From Brugia malayi (lineage: Eukaryota > Nematoda > Chromadorea > Rhabditida > Onchocercidae), in contig NW_025062478.1 in assembly GCF_000002995.4 (NCBI RefSeq), forward strand, positions 372,001-436,000: a stretch of 64,000 nucleotides of DNA, in the 5' to 3' direction. Position numbers and translations under genes: made by a program. Under the pieces are notes generated by a model, which had not been told where the DNA came from, did no database searches, and saw only the letters and a list, made by a program, of their open reading frames with translations. Each line of letters opens with the position of its first letter. Position 1 is the stretch's first letter. Shown here piece after piece: positions 25,780-39,478 of the stretch.

Positions 25780-26935
25780 TAAATCATTAATTCAGCGAAG
25801 AAAAAAAAAAGCCTTATGATGAAGAAATGTTTAAGTGACAAAGATGACTTAACAGACACACACAAACATACACGTGCACATGCATGCACACGTACACACA
25901 CACACACACACACATACATACAACACAAACAACACACATACACATACCACACGCACACATAACGACGATCGTCTAAATGAGTGAAGTGGACAGGATGCGG
26001 CGTTCCAACAACGCCTCCCTCCATCCCAATAATATATTCTCCTACCGCTCAGAACGACTAGTCTACATGTATATGCGTGCGTCTGTCTGTGTCTGTGTAT
26101 ATATGTATGTGTGTGTGTGTGGGGTGTGCGTGAGTACGTGCAAGCGTGAACACTGTGTATGCACTAACTGTGATACTTGCTGCATTTGTTTACTTCAATT
26201 TCCGTCTCCTAATTCTGGTAAGTTCCATTCTCTAAATGACCGTTACTAGCTGATTCAGTTGTGACAGAGAATGAGTGGACAATAAGTCAGCTCTGAGGGT
26301 CAGTTCAACTGAATCTCATCCAGTTCGACCCCTCGTCCCTGCCAAGTAACAGGTTAAACAGGCGCCCATACCTATCACCCTCACATACACACACACACAC
26401 ATACAACGTTACCACTAACCTCCGCGCTACTGGTTTTATACACATTCCGCACAGATTACATCCACCCACCCATGCATACACTGTTACCACAGCAGTAGTA
26501 GCAGTGGCGGCGGCGGCAGCGACGACGGGACGGCAGCAGCCCGAGCAGTATTAGGGGCATTTCAGGTCTCTCGTCGTCTAGCAGCTACTCGGAAGACCTG
26601 GAATGAGTGGGACACTTGCTATCACTCCGTTATCACCGCCATTATCACTACCCCTCCCCTTCTTAACGTTGCTGAATGACGGTACAAGCGCGCCTTCTTT
26701 GACCACTTTTACGCCCTCTCTGCTCTCCTAATACACCATACTATACCAGGTCATCTACAATACACTCACTCATTTCATCCTGCTTATCTACTGACCGACT
26801 TACTTTCCTTCCCTCTTCCCATTCTCCTCCTCCCATTTGCGCTTCCCTTCTTCCTCCTCCTCCCCCTCCTCCTCCTCACATTTGCGCTTCCCCCTTCGTT
26901 CTTCCTCTCCTAGATGCTTACTAAATAAACATCAA
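25780..26935 (-). promoter_or_regulatory. Simple-repeat and GC-rich upstream region of the BED-finger gene
   Basis: Directly upstream (minus-strand sense) of the first BED-gene exons lies about 1.1 kb unlike its surroundings. It holds a (CA)n tract at about 25857-25965, a (TG)n tract at 26068-26130 and a further CA tract at 26380-26402. It also has CGG/CAG-type triplets at 26503-26550 and a pyrimidine tract of CTC repeats at 26815-26905 with a duplicated CACATTTGCGCTTCCC-like segment. Placement suggests promoter or 5' control DNA, but no specific site was identified. Confidence 0.4.
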
Positions 26936-29847
26936 TCAATCGAATCAACCGAACTATCGAAGTCATTGAGTAACATTAGAGGGATTACGTAAAATTACAC
27001 CCATACTAACTTATTTGTTGTATCAAAATCTTTACTTCCAACAAATATTACAATCATATAAGTAAGTAACGTTTAAAATTACGTAGAGTTTATACCTCTG
27101 TTATCCCCTTTACTACACGTATAGTTTCGCTAACCTGTGGTACTACCTTATATAGAATTTAAGTATTGCTATGAAGAGAGGTAAATCAAGAAAGATGATC
27201 AACTCAACAGGTACACATTGTTAGAAAAATGGATTAATTATACTGTATGAAATGTATACCGCCGTTACTTTTAATTGAAAATTTTCTCAAAAACGGTTTC
27301 AATTTAATTTTTTCAAAATCATTCCAAAAATTACTATTACTATAAGCAATAATGAACTTAAAAGATTATTGAAAGAGACTACTCAACAAAATGTTCCTCA
27401 AATAATCAAATACAGCGATGACACTTTCATCAAATAAGACTAATTTTCTATGCTATCTATCTAGGACAAAAACATATACAATAATCATCAAATTGACATA
27501 AGATTTTCTTGGCAAATAAATAGTTGACCTTAAGTATTACATAATATACGATCATTATCTATTATCACTATCATATATTATCACGTTGACTGTTAAAAAA
27601 TAAAATGGTTCTATTGTAATCATATTCATATCATATCATATCTGATCAGATACTTTTATCATTGCTATATTAATCCGTTTTAATTCTTGTCCAATTCACT
27701 CAAAATTTTATCCTACCTTATGAAAGAATAATCCAAGAATAAATCACACATCAATTTTTTCCATGCATTTTCCAATTTTCAATAAAATCTGATCTGAATT
27801 AAACCCAATCAATTAAAATGGTCCCAGTAACTCATAGAAGGCCAAAACTTCAAATCGATTCCTTCCTTTAGCTACAGGTCATTCTCTCCTCTCCATAAGT
27901 CACAAAGCTCACATTTTAGACAATAACGAAAATTTATTGATTTGCAACCGATCAATCCGAAGCACTTCTCAGTGTACTATTTCTATAGTTTATGTACGTA
28001 GGATTCCATCAAACTTGAGATGCATTTTTGATTGGAAATAGAACAATTTGTCATTCTCATTTATCAATTAGTAAAATTATTGCTACTTTTGAATTGAATT
28101 AGCCAAAATTATTGGTCAAATTAATACTAGAATAGATAGATAGAAAACGAGAAATCTTAAAATTTATAACGAATTGTATGAATAAAATAAAAATTAAAAA
28201 AAAAAAAAAGGCAGTAGAACGGGAAGTAATGAAGGCTATTGAAATGCAGATATATTTTATATATATATATTAGATGAGAAAACAAAGAATAAAGAAGAGA
28301 TCAGCTTTATTCACGTAATTTGTGGGCAATAAAATAAGATACAGAGAATATACTAATAAAATTCCAATTAGCAATACACAATTTATGAAATCCAAGCACC
28401 TACCTAACATGCAAAATGAATTGAATATTTGGCTAACTCTCAGCTTTCTACTACTAGGTGTCAACAATCTTATGCATCTGATTGAGTGATATACTACAGC
28501 AGTAACAAATATAGAGATGATAAAAATACAAGTAGCATGCAGTGAAGTGTTGCAATGCAGCACATATTAAAATAGCACACATATGATAGAAAACAAGGCA
28601 GTACAGTGCAGCATACAAGTAAATAATCACAAAAATAGTGACAGATACTAGTAAATAAATAATAGAGTATTAAATAAAAGTTCAATTTCAAAATATACGA
28701 TATGATGACATCTCTAGCTAGATGAGATATAAGCTAAAACATGATGTTAAATTTAGTGATTGATATAACAGATCATTTTTAGTAGACGCATTATACTATA
28801 TTATCGAGATACAGTATCAACAACAAATAGTTGAGCAAGTAATAAGATCGTTCTGGTTTATTCACACCAATCGATATAACCCTAATTCTCTGATGAAAGA
28901 CAAAGACGAAAACATGAAACTGAACCAAAATAATTAATAGCTATTTCCAACAATAAACCATGTGTACATTTGATCCTTTTCATACGGTTTAAAAATTTGC
29001 AATTTTTCGAAATTTTCATATTTTCTAAAGTTTAAAGAAATTACTATTTGCACTTGATTAATAGTTATATAATATTATCAGATGCAGACCGAAAAAAAAA
29101 AAGTCTCCATGATTCCACCCAATTTAAATACTGTGATTCAATGGAGCGAACAGATCAAAGGATAAATCAGCTTTCCAGAAAAAAAAAAAAAAAATCATAT
29201 CATGCTTAGATATTAATAAGGAGTAAATACAGAGATATGCTACTACGATAATATAAAATTAAAGCTACAACATAGTCAATATTTCACAGTTAATATGGAA
29301 AACTAGAAAAATTATAACAAAACGAAACAAAAGTGAACTAAACACAGATAAACAAATAGTACGGTGAAATTAATTAACCTTTCTCTGAATTTTACTGTCA
29401 CACCATTTTCAGCTATTATTTCAATTCATACTATCACTTAAGTTGATTATACCTTCACCTTTCTCGATATTATGAGTGTCTTACTGAAACTTACTTCAGC
29501 TAGTCATACAAATAGATTACAAATAATATCTGTCTCTTCTAACAATTTCTTTCTTTTCCTATATTGATCGAAAGAAAAAGAAACCGAGTCTAGACAGAGA
29601 ACTAAATTCCGAAATTCACAAGACGCGAAGGAGAAAGATATTCGAAGACTTAAATCAACCAGAATTAATTTTCCACATTTCATCCACTATAACCATACAA
29701 ATTAAAAAATCTGGTGGACTGAAATGGCTCGCAGTCTTGTCTATGAAGTCACAATAATTAGAAAAGAAGACACCAAACACAATAATGAAAAAAAGGATCG
29801 TTTCAGAAAATCGTCTCAGAAAACAGTTCACAAATATCATAAATATC
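26936..29847. other. AT-rich intergenic interval, no gene seen
   Basis: About 2.9 kb between the BED-gene upstream region and the CDC20 stop codon. A short TA-rich patch is at 28255-28271. Open frames such as 28270-28563 lack motifs and plausible splicing. The part next to 29847 probably includes the CDC20 3' untranslated region. Confidence 0.65.
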
Positions 29848-32800
29848 TTAACGGACAGACTGTACCAAACGGGAACTTTTTGTTCCTGATTTTAGTTTAG
29901 CACTTTTATCAACTTTGAAGCACCACCAAAGACGAAGACTTTCGTCACTAGATGCACTCATAACATACTGTCCACATGGGGAGATTGTTAAGCCCAAAAT
30001 GCGTTCGGTATGCCCAGTCAGCACCTGAAAAATACTGAAAGATAAAGAAAAACCGAAAATTACTGCATGACAGTACGACAGATCACATCTTTTGAATTTT
30101 ATCACGTTACAGTTTTATACTCTAATTTCAATTTATGACATACACATGACGTTGACATTAGTCTTTTAATGCAACAAAGAAAAATCAGTTGTTGAATGTG
30201 CACTATTAAAAGCAATACCTTAAGACAATTCATCGACGGATACTTCCATATTTTTAGATCATTACCAGGATATCCATGACCACTAATTAATTCCTTATAG
30301 TTCGATGTAAATGCTAGTGCATTAACCTGAAAATACACACATACACACATTCGACATGCACAAAATTCATGGATATTGTCTATATGCGATTCACAGATTC
30401 AAATGTCATATGCACCTGACTATCAGTATCCTGACTGTGACATAATGTTCCACTAGCAAGATTCCAGAATTTTATCGTCCGATCAACTGTACCACCACCA
30501 GTTGCTAACGAATGTGCTTGATGAGGATTAAATGCAATTGCTTTCACCGATGCGAGATGATCGCTGAAGCTATACAGTGATTCCTGGAAAAATGCTAGTA
30601 AAATTTGACTCCCATGATAAGACTGTTAACTTTCTGAATATTAGGAATTATCTCATTAAAGAAATTCTCACATGCAATAATGAATTACCTGCATTTGGTG
30701 TATTATAGATGTCATTACAGAGTGATTACTACCAATGTACTTACATTTGACATGCATGCTAATGTAATTTTTTCAATCAGTTCGCAGTGCCATACATTAA
30801 GAAAATAGTTAATGGATTTGTTTTCGAGGATGATAATGTTATTAATTTGACAAATTATCAAATGAAGCGCATTTGTAAAACTTTAAACAACTGGAAATCG
30901 CACCGGATCTTCAGTTGTCAGCATTGAAGGTTCCCAAATTTTAACCAGATTGTCACCTCCGCCACTGGCAAGATAGTGACCATCATTACTCCATACAAGA
31001 CCACAAACTTCTTGTCCATGTCCCGGAAATGTTCTGTAACGTAGCTTTAAGCTAATATTGGAACAAAGAAACTTGTTAAAGATTATTAAAAGTGTTAAAT
31101 ATATTAAAAGTGTCTGCGTTAAATACTCATTATTAACATGATTAAACAACTAAAATTGCGAACAGTTCTCTTGAACTAAGCATTCCATTAAGCAGTAATC
31201 CTAAAGATTTTACAGGTCCTTTTTATATATAAAGATAGCGATCATCAGGTTGAAAACTTCGTAATCAACCAACGTACGTTTGCCCATTACTGCGACATAT
31301 CAAATTTCGATTTGCACATGTAAATGTAAATAACTACGCGAGTATTCGCACTATCTTGTATCATCTAATTTATCTTTTACTTTAAACGACTTATCATAAT
31401 GCACTGATTTCTGTACAAATCAGGTAATAAGTATAAATCATTTAGATACTTATCACAAGATATGGCAGCAATACGTCACGTTGTCAAACCTTTTACTTAC
31501 TCATCATTTGATCGCAAAAACAAGAAATTCCATAATTTATTTGTCTCATTTCATCATGCGTGAAGTTGAGTAAACTTAAAACTTCTATTGCTCATTACCA
31601 GTTTTGTCAGTAAATTCTATATTCAATACATAGTTCTCACCACTAACAAACATTATCATATAACAAGTGTGTACAGCCATTCTTTAACAAGTAACTGCAA
31701 CGAAAGTGAGACTCAACACATGCACAAAGCATTCTTCCAAGAGAAAAGCCAAACAAACCCAATTTGAAAATTCCGAATACGAACATCATGATGGTAAATT
31801 CGTCCTGACCGACAACCGCTAAAAAAAAAAACAAATATAAAATTTAATTCTGATTTAAGTGAAAAATCAGACAGAAAGCCATTCTCACTGAGATCTTACA
31901 CTTCAAAACATCAAAAAATTTAGCAGTGTAAAAAAATGAGATAATCAATTTTACAAAAGTTTGCCTGTGTACAGTCAAATTTCTACGAACAATTCAATAC
32001 GATGAAGGCAATGTCTGGCTTTATTTGATTTTTGTTTCTAATAACTTCCTATCCAAATTAAAGTCACCTACAATTACAAAACAACTTTCATAAGTCATCT
32101 TTCTCTTTCAAGCTTTCTATAACATAGAATTTAGCAGAAAAAATTACTACAAAACTCACGCAGAAAGTACATGCTGACGCCAAGCTAAGCATCCTACACG
32201 ACTTATTTGACACTGCATTGTTCGTAGCAAAGAATTTTCTCTTGTAGGGTCGAATAACTGAAAAATTTTCCTAAAGTGATAGCTTCTTCAAAACATTGCA
32301 AAAAAAATTTAGCCGGATAATTTCCCATATTTTTGGTAAAGCTAGATTCCAGAATGTTTTATTCGCATAACGTGGATCATTAAAATGTACAATGATTGTG
32401 AACACCACATACTATATAATTCTTTTAAGCGACAATTGTTTCATCAATCAGTTTTTTGCGAACATAGATAAAATATAAATTGGTCAGATCCCTTTAAAAC
32501 AGTAGCTTATAAAATGAGTTTGTCTCTTTTTATTTAAATAAACCTTGACAAATCCATTTGAAAGTCCAACTGCCAAAATCGAGTTTTGTTCTGCCCATTG
32601 AACTGATGTGATATAATTACCAGATTCTTCTGGTAATTCAAAAAGTGTCTATAAATAAAACCTGACACACTTAAAACCAATCATTATGTGAAATAAGTTT
32701 CAAAAGAAGATGAATAGTCACTGAATCACTACTTCAAAGAGAAATAATGTCTAATATACAAGTATGCATTTTGCTCACAATAATGTTTGATTACCACACA

Positions 32801-34224
32801 TGCTTGCACCATCAATATGTCTCAAAAGTAGGAATTCCAGTACATAGTAAAATTTAACAAACTTACAACAATCTCTCCAGTAGAAGCATTCCATAGATAG
32901 AGAGCATAAGTTAAGGCGACAGCAATAACATTATCACAGCTCCAATGAATCACATTCATATCTGAAAATCATGATGACATTTATAATAAAAATTGAACGA
33001 ATCACTTGATAACATGTATTAGTGTATAAAACATTTTTGAACATTATTTTAGTAAAATGATGAAATCAACAAAATGGATCAGTTCCTCCTTATCATCCGT
33101 AAATTAAAAGTAAAATTAAAAATTAGACAATTTTTAAAATTAGGCCCAAATTCAAATTCTCGACAAGTTTTTATGAAGGATTCCTAATTTTTTCTTTTCT
33201 AGAAATATGAAGAAACCTGCACAGAGAAATATAGGGAAGGTAAAATATATAGAAAAGTATGCGAATAGTTATGACTTTAAAGATAATTTCCATCTGCTTT
33301 TTAAAGTTCGCTAAGCGTTACAACATACAGTAATCATCCATAAAATTTGGTGCATCCAGGATGCGTTCCGGGCTATTAGGTATATAGCGTAATCCTTTGC
33401 TAACACTTCCAGATGGTCTTAAAGTGCTTGATGTATAAAGCACCTTTGGCTGAATTGTGTAACCTAATGGTGGCAGTGGTGCTTCGCCCTTTTTATAGCA
33501 CAGAATTCTTTCCTCAATGCTAGTATCCACATCGTTTGCTGATTTAGCTAAAAAGTATGCAAACGAACATTAAATGAACAATAAGTGTCAAATAAATATT
33601 CTGCAAAAAAAAAAAAAAAATTATTTTTTCAAATGATCATTCAACAATAAATCTTAGAAAAATGATTTTTAATGAAGAAATTAAACAAAAAATATACCGC
33701 GCATCATTTTTATCATGTAAGCTCTTTCAGCTCTTGATGGACTGGTTGGTGCAGATGCTGATACGTTTAAAAGTGAATCACTCTGCAAACGATATTATCA
33801 AATATCAAAATGTAACACTAATTAAAATTTACCATTACCAAAACATGTCACAAATGTAACAACCATAAAATTTTACTTCCTATCAAATAATATGAATTTA
33901 CCAATGCACTGTACTTGCTACTGTTATTGGTTACTGGTTAATAAATATGAAATAAATACAAAGCAAAAATGAAACATCCTTTTGCAAGAATAACAAAGAT
34001 TCTTTAAATTACCAAAAAGCATTCAACAAAACCAACAGGGTCATTTTATTTTAACCTTAAACATGGTCAAAGTTGTAAAATGAAAATTTTCTATGTAGCT
34101 TAACGCAAAACGGGTTGCAAAACAGAAAGTTTAAGCTTAATTAAGCGCACAGATTGAGTAGTACAATTAAGGAATACTGCAAATCACATTACGTAAAACA
34201 GAACACAAATCCTAAATCATTTTG

Positions 34225-34255
<31 letters not shown>

Positions 34256-36140
34256 AAGAGAACATTTCAAAATGTTAACTAACCTCAGAATTATGATTAA
34301 CAAGGCAATGATTTGCAAATTCAAATTGCGTTTCACTTCGATTTGGTATGAATCGATCACCACCACCAACACCACTATAATTGGGATTTCTAGAAGGTGT
34401 AAGTTCACGCTTCTTCAAACCACCTTTTGATTTGTTAAATGATATATTTGAACTGTGACTTGGAGTCTTCTGTGACATAGAATGATTTTCCCTGAAAAAG
34501 TACAGCACGGTACAACTTATTATGCTTCCAGATAGTCTTACAGTGCGATCTCAGATTCAAACTGTGTAGAATGTAGAATAGTTATCTGAGGTCATAATAT
34601 ATAAAATTAATAAGGAATCTTACTGGTGTGTAATATTATTTGCTCCTCTAAAATCCGTTGCAAGCAATCGATTGAGAAAGTGAGCAACTTATGCGACTTA
34701 CTTCTTAGCACTTTTTGGAGTTTTACTATTATTTATTCGAGAATTATCATTTTGATGGCGACGTGGTGTTTTGTTCGTCGAATCTTTAAATGGCATTCTG
34801 TCACGATCAATGAACCGTCTGTAATGCGAAGTTGAAATGTGAAGCCCTGTAAATAATTTATTAAAGTGAGCGTATTGATTTATTTCTTAGCACTTTTTGA
34901 AGTTTTACTGTAATTTATTCCCTTATTATTATGATGACCATTAATGGATTTATGTAGTAAAACTAAATTCATAATAGAGATTCACCGAACTCTCAAATGA
35001 ACTCTTATTTATTCTTGTCCTAAACACCTCAACATATACTTTTATTGTGCATTTTAATAGTCAAAGTTTTACCGCCCTCCCAAATTCAACCGCAATGAAA
35101 CAAATATAATTGTAAAATGATTTAAGTAATGAAAATCCTTGCTATTTATTAGCAGCACATAAAAACCCTTTACATAAGAAAGTTAATCAAATAGGAAAAC
35201 CTCTTCATGGTGAGACGATAAGAAAAATCTCTGATAAAAAAACAAGAAAAGAGCAAGACCACCTGCATATTCACTACCTATATATAAGCCCAACTAATCT
35301 AATTCTGTACAAAAAATTAAATAATCAATGCCATTTTTTGACAAGTAAAACCAAAAGCTAATCATTTACTAAAAGTTTTTATTCATGACAACAACAAGCC
35401 CAAATGTAGGCAATATGGACGATAAACAGATACCGGCGATATTTTATGGAAGTGATAATTTGAAGCGCAACATGTCCGTTCAAACTAGAGCAACAAATGA
35501 AATTCATAGAGATGCTCAAATTGAAGTGAAGCAACAGTGACTTGTCAAAACTCGTCGATTAATTAAAATCCCCACAAAGTTCAAAACATAAAAGTATATA
35601 GGCAAGTGCAATATCTTATATTTAATGATTTGATGCTACTCTATGAATTTCAGCTCAGCTTAATATCAGCTTTTCATTTGTTATCAATTAATAAAACATT
35701 ACTAGTTTGAATACAGCAAGAATTCTATGATCAAATATAGCTGAAGAGTAAAATATTCAAGTTAGCAGAAATCGAAGTAATGTTGTGGAAATATCAGCAA
35801 AAAAGCTGGATTACAAGAAGGAAAAGATTAAACTGTATGATCGGTTGATATGAAAAAAGAAATGGAACAAGAATTTCAGTTTTCCACAAAATTCGGATTC
35901 TGAAGTTCAACATTACTAAGATAACTGATATCACTATCCAAAGTGTATGAGAAAAGTTGCGAGTTGTTCTCTTTAAAAGATTACAAACTCAATTTATCTT
36001 AAAAATTATAACAATTAACTGTTAATATCACGATCATGATCACCGGTTAATCAATTTACACAACCACTACACTGTCCTATGCCAGTATTTCTACGAACTA
36101 CAACAGAACCGTCACTGAATGTAAGGCCTCTAGAACTCAT
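29848..36140 (-). CDS. fzy-1: CDC20/Fizzy, activator of the anaphase-promoting complex, 545 aa
   Basis: CDC20 recruits substrates to the APC/C ubiquitin ligase at anaphase and is the target of the spindle checkpoint. Minus-strand exons are 36140-36073 (less certain), 34818-34702, 34491-34284, 33782-33698, 33547-33329, 32961-32867, 32648-32544, 32257-32160, 31818-31759, 31033-30904, 30583-30416, 30326-30219 and 30024-29848 (TAA). All phases close. Landmarks are a KEN box at residues 62-64, C-box DRFIP at 107-111, the MAD2-binding motif KVLY at 194-197, RYIPNSPERILDAPNF, then seven WD40 blades (for example ASGGGDNLVKIW, LATGGGTVDRTIKFW, ISGHGYPGNDLKIW, DESLRLW). YYMNVIHWS and ISGHGYP favour CDC20 over CDH1/FZR1. 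The protein ends in Val-Arg where the family usually ends in Ile-Arg. The first exon (MSSRGLTFSDGS) has a poor donor; if it is wrong, translation could start at the ATG at 34795. Confidence 0.94.
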
Positions 36141-36253
36141 CAAATCTAGCAGTTATATACAGACCAAAGAAACTCTGCATAACGAATGAGAACTGCTAAA
36201 AATTTTCTGAACCAGTAATTGAGCAAAATATATGAAATGGGTATTGAGAGTTT
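36141..36253 (-). promoter_or_regulatory. Intercistronic gap of a probable WDR43-CDC20 operon
   Basis: Only 113 bases lie between the WDR43 stop (36254) and the proposed CDC20 start (36140), both on the minus strand. Nematode operons typically show spacing of about 100 bases, with the downstream gene receiving a spliced leader. Candidate trans-splice acceptors in the minus-strand sense are a TTTTTAG near 36194 and a TATGCAG further downstream. No clear AATAAA was seen. Confidence 0.5.
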
Positions 36254-38904
36254 TCAATATTCCATTTCTATTTCACTGTTATCACTGTCATTTTCATTAT
36301 CATCATCGTCATCATCAATATAATCACTATTATCATCACTTATATCCTGATTATCCCCATCGAGATTTAAGTCGCTTCTTCCTTTTCCATTCCCGTCATC
36401 TGGAACAAGCATAACCTTTTATATTCATAGATTCAATTGCGTAATTTAATCATGAGTAAGAAGGATTTTTCTCACAATAACAAAAATCGATAATTTCAGA
36501 AGGAAAGAAGCGTTTACCAGATGAGAAGTGACTTTCACCAGATCCAACTTCCTCGTCATCCCACCACTTTTCCACACTTTCAACACTTTCTTCTTCATCG
36601 TCAAGGTCATTCATTTCACCCGATGTTTCAGATATGTCACCATCATCTGAAATACAAAAATAAAAAAGTGAATTTAATTCAGCAGCAAAATATTTTAATA
36701 TTTTACACTGACAAGATAGAGATGACTTTATTTCTCAAGACTAGATTGCAAATATCCCAAAAGACAAAGTAACCAATCCGGCTATATATGTATAAGTTTC
36801 CGATTTAAAAACCTAAGTGATGGCTCGAATCAGTGGAGCAGAAACCAGAGATATAGACTACTTCATAAGAGTAGACTTGGAGATCAAGCCAATAGAATCC
36901 AGAAGAGAAAATAAAAATATGCGAAATGCATCAAAAAATTAAACCAGAAATGCTTAAACCTTGCGATTTTCGACAAATTCAATGGCTTGTACTAACCTTC
37001 GAAAGAAATACTTGGTTGTTGCGAGACAAACAACTGCGGACACATGCGACGATTAATTTGTTCATTGATCAAGGAAAGTTTACCGCTTACTTGCAACAGC
37101 TCATCCATATTTGCTGCTCTTTTACTAAACCAACCAAATAAAGATGATAAATCTTCTTTTAAAGTGCCAATCTGAAATTTATTTCTTTTGGAGAATTTAC
37201 TTCCTTTGTTGCCATAATATAATTATATTATAGTAATGTACTGTATTCCGTATCTTTTAAGCAAGAAGAAACGACTGTCATTTCTATAGAGATTTAATTT
37301 ATGCAAAAATTTACGCTGAAGCTGTTTACCATTTCTCATCAAATGAGAAATGACACCATCCTTTTCAAGTGAGTTCGAAACTTACTGTGCAGAGATAAGC
37401 CATATGCTTAGAAAAAATACACTGCAACCATCGCATCCAACAACTCCTGAAAATTGATGAGCTATAAAGATCCAAAAGTTATACACTGTTATAATAAACA
37501 CATTATACGCAGTTTATGCAAACTTTGTAATTTGTAACAACAAACAGACATACTCAAAATGTCTGCGATTTCTGCAACGATATTCAATTTCCTTAAGTAA
37601 AGGTATAATTTGTGTGACTGGTAAGTCATTCAGCGTTGCTGATATCGTGCGTGCATCTGCTTTCAACAATACTGCGTCGATTTTTTCAGCATCACTGCTC
37701 GTCAAACCTTGATTTAAAATTACTGCCAAACTTTCACCATCCATACTTATCATATCCGATTTCTGAAAAAACACAATGTACCACGCTATCGTGGAAATGA
37801 ATTACAACTCCAATTATTTTATTTCTTTTAGTCCATTATCATGAAAAATAATTTTCGGTCTTTATCCACAACCTGCCTAGACCTCAAAAGACCAGTTATC
37901 AAGCTTTATGATCCATTTCTGGCGATTCCAGCAACAAGTTTCCTAAAGAAAAATGTACGAAGTTGCAGACATCACATTCAGTCCGCATGGACATTTTAGA
38001 GAAATGAAACGGAAGTTAGATCCCTTGAACCTCGAAATGTCTACCAATAAAACAAATGAATGAGTAACAAACTGTGATGGCCTCTTCCGTATAAGTATTC
38101 GATGTGCTCGCTTTCTCATCAACACCGAAATTTTGCACATTTTCGCTGACAGAGTCCACATCTTCCATTTTTGAGCTTTTATGATCAAGACTGAAAACTG
38201 ATGTAATATGATCTAAAAAAAAGAAATGAATGTAGTTTGGTCTAAAATGAACCATCAAATTTCTTGTGAGAAATGCTGGTAAGTGAATTAGTTTTGCGTT
38301 CTAAAGAATGAAACTGTATGGCCTGCAAATACCTTTCTTTACTACGTAAGATTTAGCATTTCTGTGGTCTCTCTTCAATTTCTAATCTTTTATCTCAGAT
38401 CAAAAAAATCACAATGTGCTGACGTATTTCAACACAATTTAATTACAGGCTTGAATAGTGCTACTGAAGTAAAACAAAACCAACATCTCCCTTTCATCGA
38501 CCGTTTTCCTTCTTTCTTTCAAAGGCATATCTTTCAGATTTGTTTTTGATGATTTCTTTGATAAAATCACTTCATGATTCTCCTGCAATTGTTATAAATA
38601 TCTCGAATGATTTCGGCCCACAATGGTTTCATTTTGTTGGTAATGATTTTCTCACTTTTCCTGGCTAATTCAAAATGCTAGTACTCAACATATTTTAATA
38701 CACTCAACATCAAACTTTATTTCAAGATTATTACTCTCGTCGAACTGTTATTAGCAACAGTTTCTCCATCTTTGCTACAAGTCATCACATCATTATCATC
38801 AAATTTGATCTTTTTTTTACTGATCGAACCACCATTGTAGTTAGTTGCTTCCTTAGCTTCTGATAAACGACGACTTCGTCTCAACATATCCAATGATATT
38901 ATAC
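36254..38904 (-). CDS. wdr43: WDR43/UTP5 homologue, C-terminal Utp12 part only
   Basis: WDR43 (yeast Utp5) belongs to the t-UTP group of the nucleolar small-subunit processome and couples rDNA transcription to 18S rRNA processing. Minus-strand exons are 38904-38735, 38582-38485, 38190-38073, 37762-37554, 37446-37386, 37171-36997, 36646-36518 and 36399-36254 (TGA). The first two exons encode a basic linker (RRSRRLSEAKEA, SISKKKIKF). Exons four to six form the Utp12 domain: SLAVILNQGLTSSDAEKIDAV, LPVTQIIPLLKEIEYR, MRWLQCIFSKHMAYL, then KLSLINEQINRR. The last two exons are an Asp/Glu-rich tail, as in human WDR43. A GTAAGC at 37090 was not used as a donor because reading through matches the family. 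The N-terminal WD40 propeller (about 400 residues) was not found upstream in the window. Confidence 0.88.
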
Positions 38905-39478
38905 CTATAATTGAGATTCAAATGCAAATTTAAACTAATAAATTTTTGATTTAATCCAAATTTTGGTAAAACAGAAGCATCGATGGCATTACTTTTATTT
39001 CTTGATAAAAATGAATGCGAATGATTTGCTATTTCACATAACTAAGAATATACAGATATCTAAAGAATCAGTCCAAAATATAATTAATAATAATACCGTC
39101 TTCTAGTCATCAAAATTATTGGCCTAAATATGCACTTCCTAAAAATGAACAACTCTCGCTCAATTTTTATTGTTAGTCCCCCCAATTCCAAAGCAGTTAA
39201 AACCAAGCAATTAGATCAATACCTATTCAACTGACCCACCACATCACATCACACATCAATACCTACCCGACCCAGCTCACAGCCAACCAACAAACAAACA
39301 ACAAATGTACCCACTTATCCTACTATCAGACGCACAAGGTTCTCTGCTGTATCATTCTGCAAACAATCGTTTCAGAAGCATCGTTAAATTTGAATTTGGA
39401 GAAGTTTCTATGGTCCAACGTTTAGATTATTCCACATCTCGGGAATCTGATTGTGATAAATACTTGTGGTGTAAGATT
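38905..39478. other. No gene recognised; possible missing upstream exons of WDR43
   Basis: AT-rich sequence in which no WD40-like exon could be read on the minus strand. An open frame at 39305-39514 (plus) begins with a plausible-looking hydrophobic segment but runs into the minisatellite. It has no recognisable family. Confidence 0.5.

Noticed and set aside
25779..26249. Cys/Val-rich open frames over CA and TG tracts
   Set aside because: Pure microsatellite translation.
36232..36414. His/Tyr-rich plus-strand frame
   Set aside because: Antisense of the Asp/Glu-rich tail of WDR43.
37013..37091. Possible intron in WDR43 starting at a GTAAGC
   Set aside because: Reading through gives VSGKLSLINEQINRR, which matches the family, and keeps the frame.
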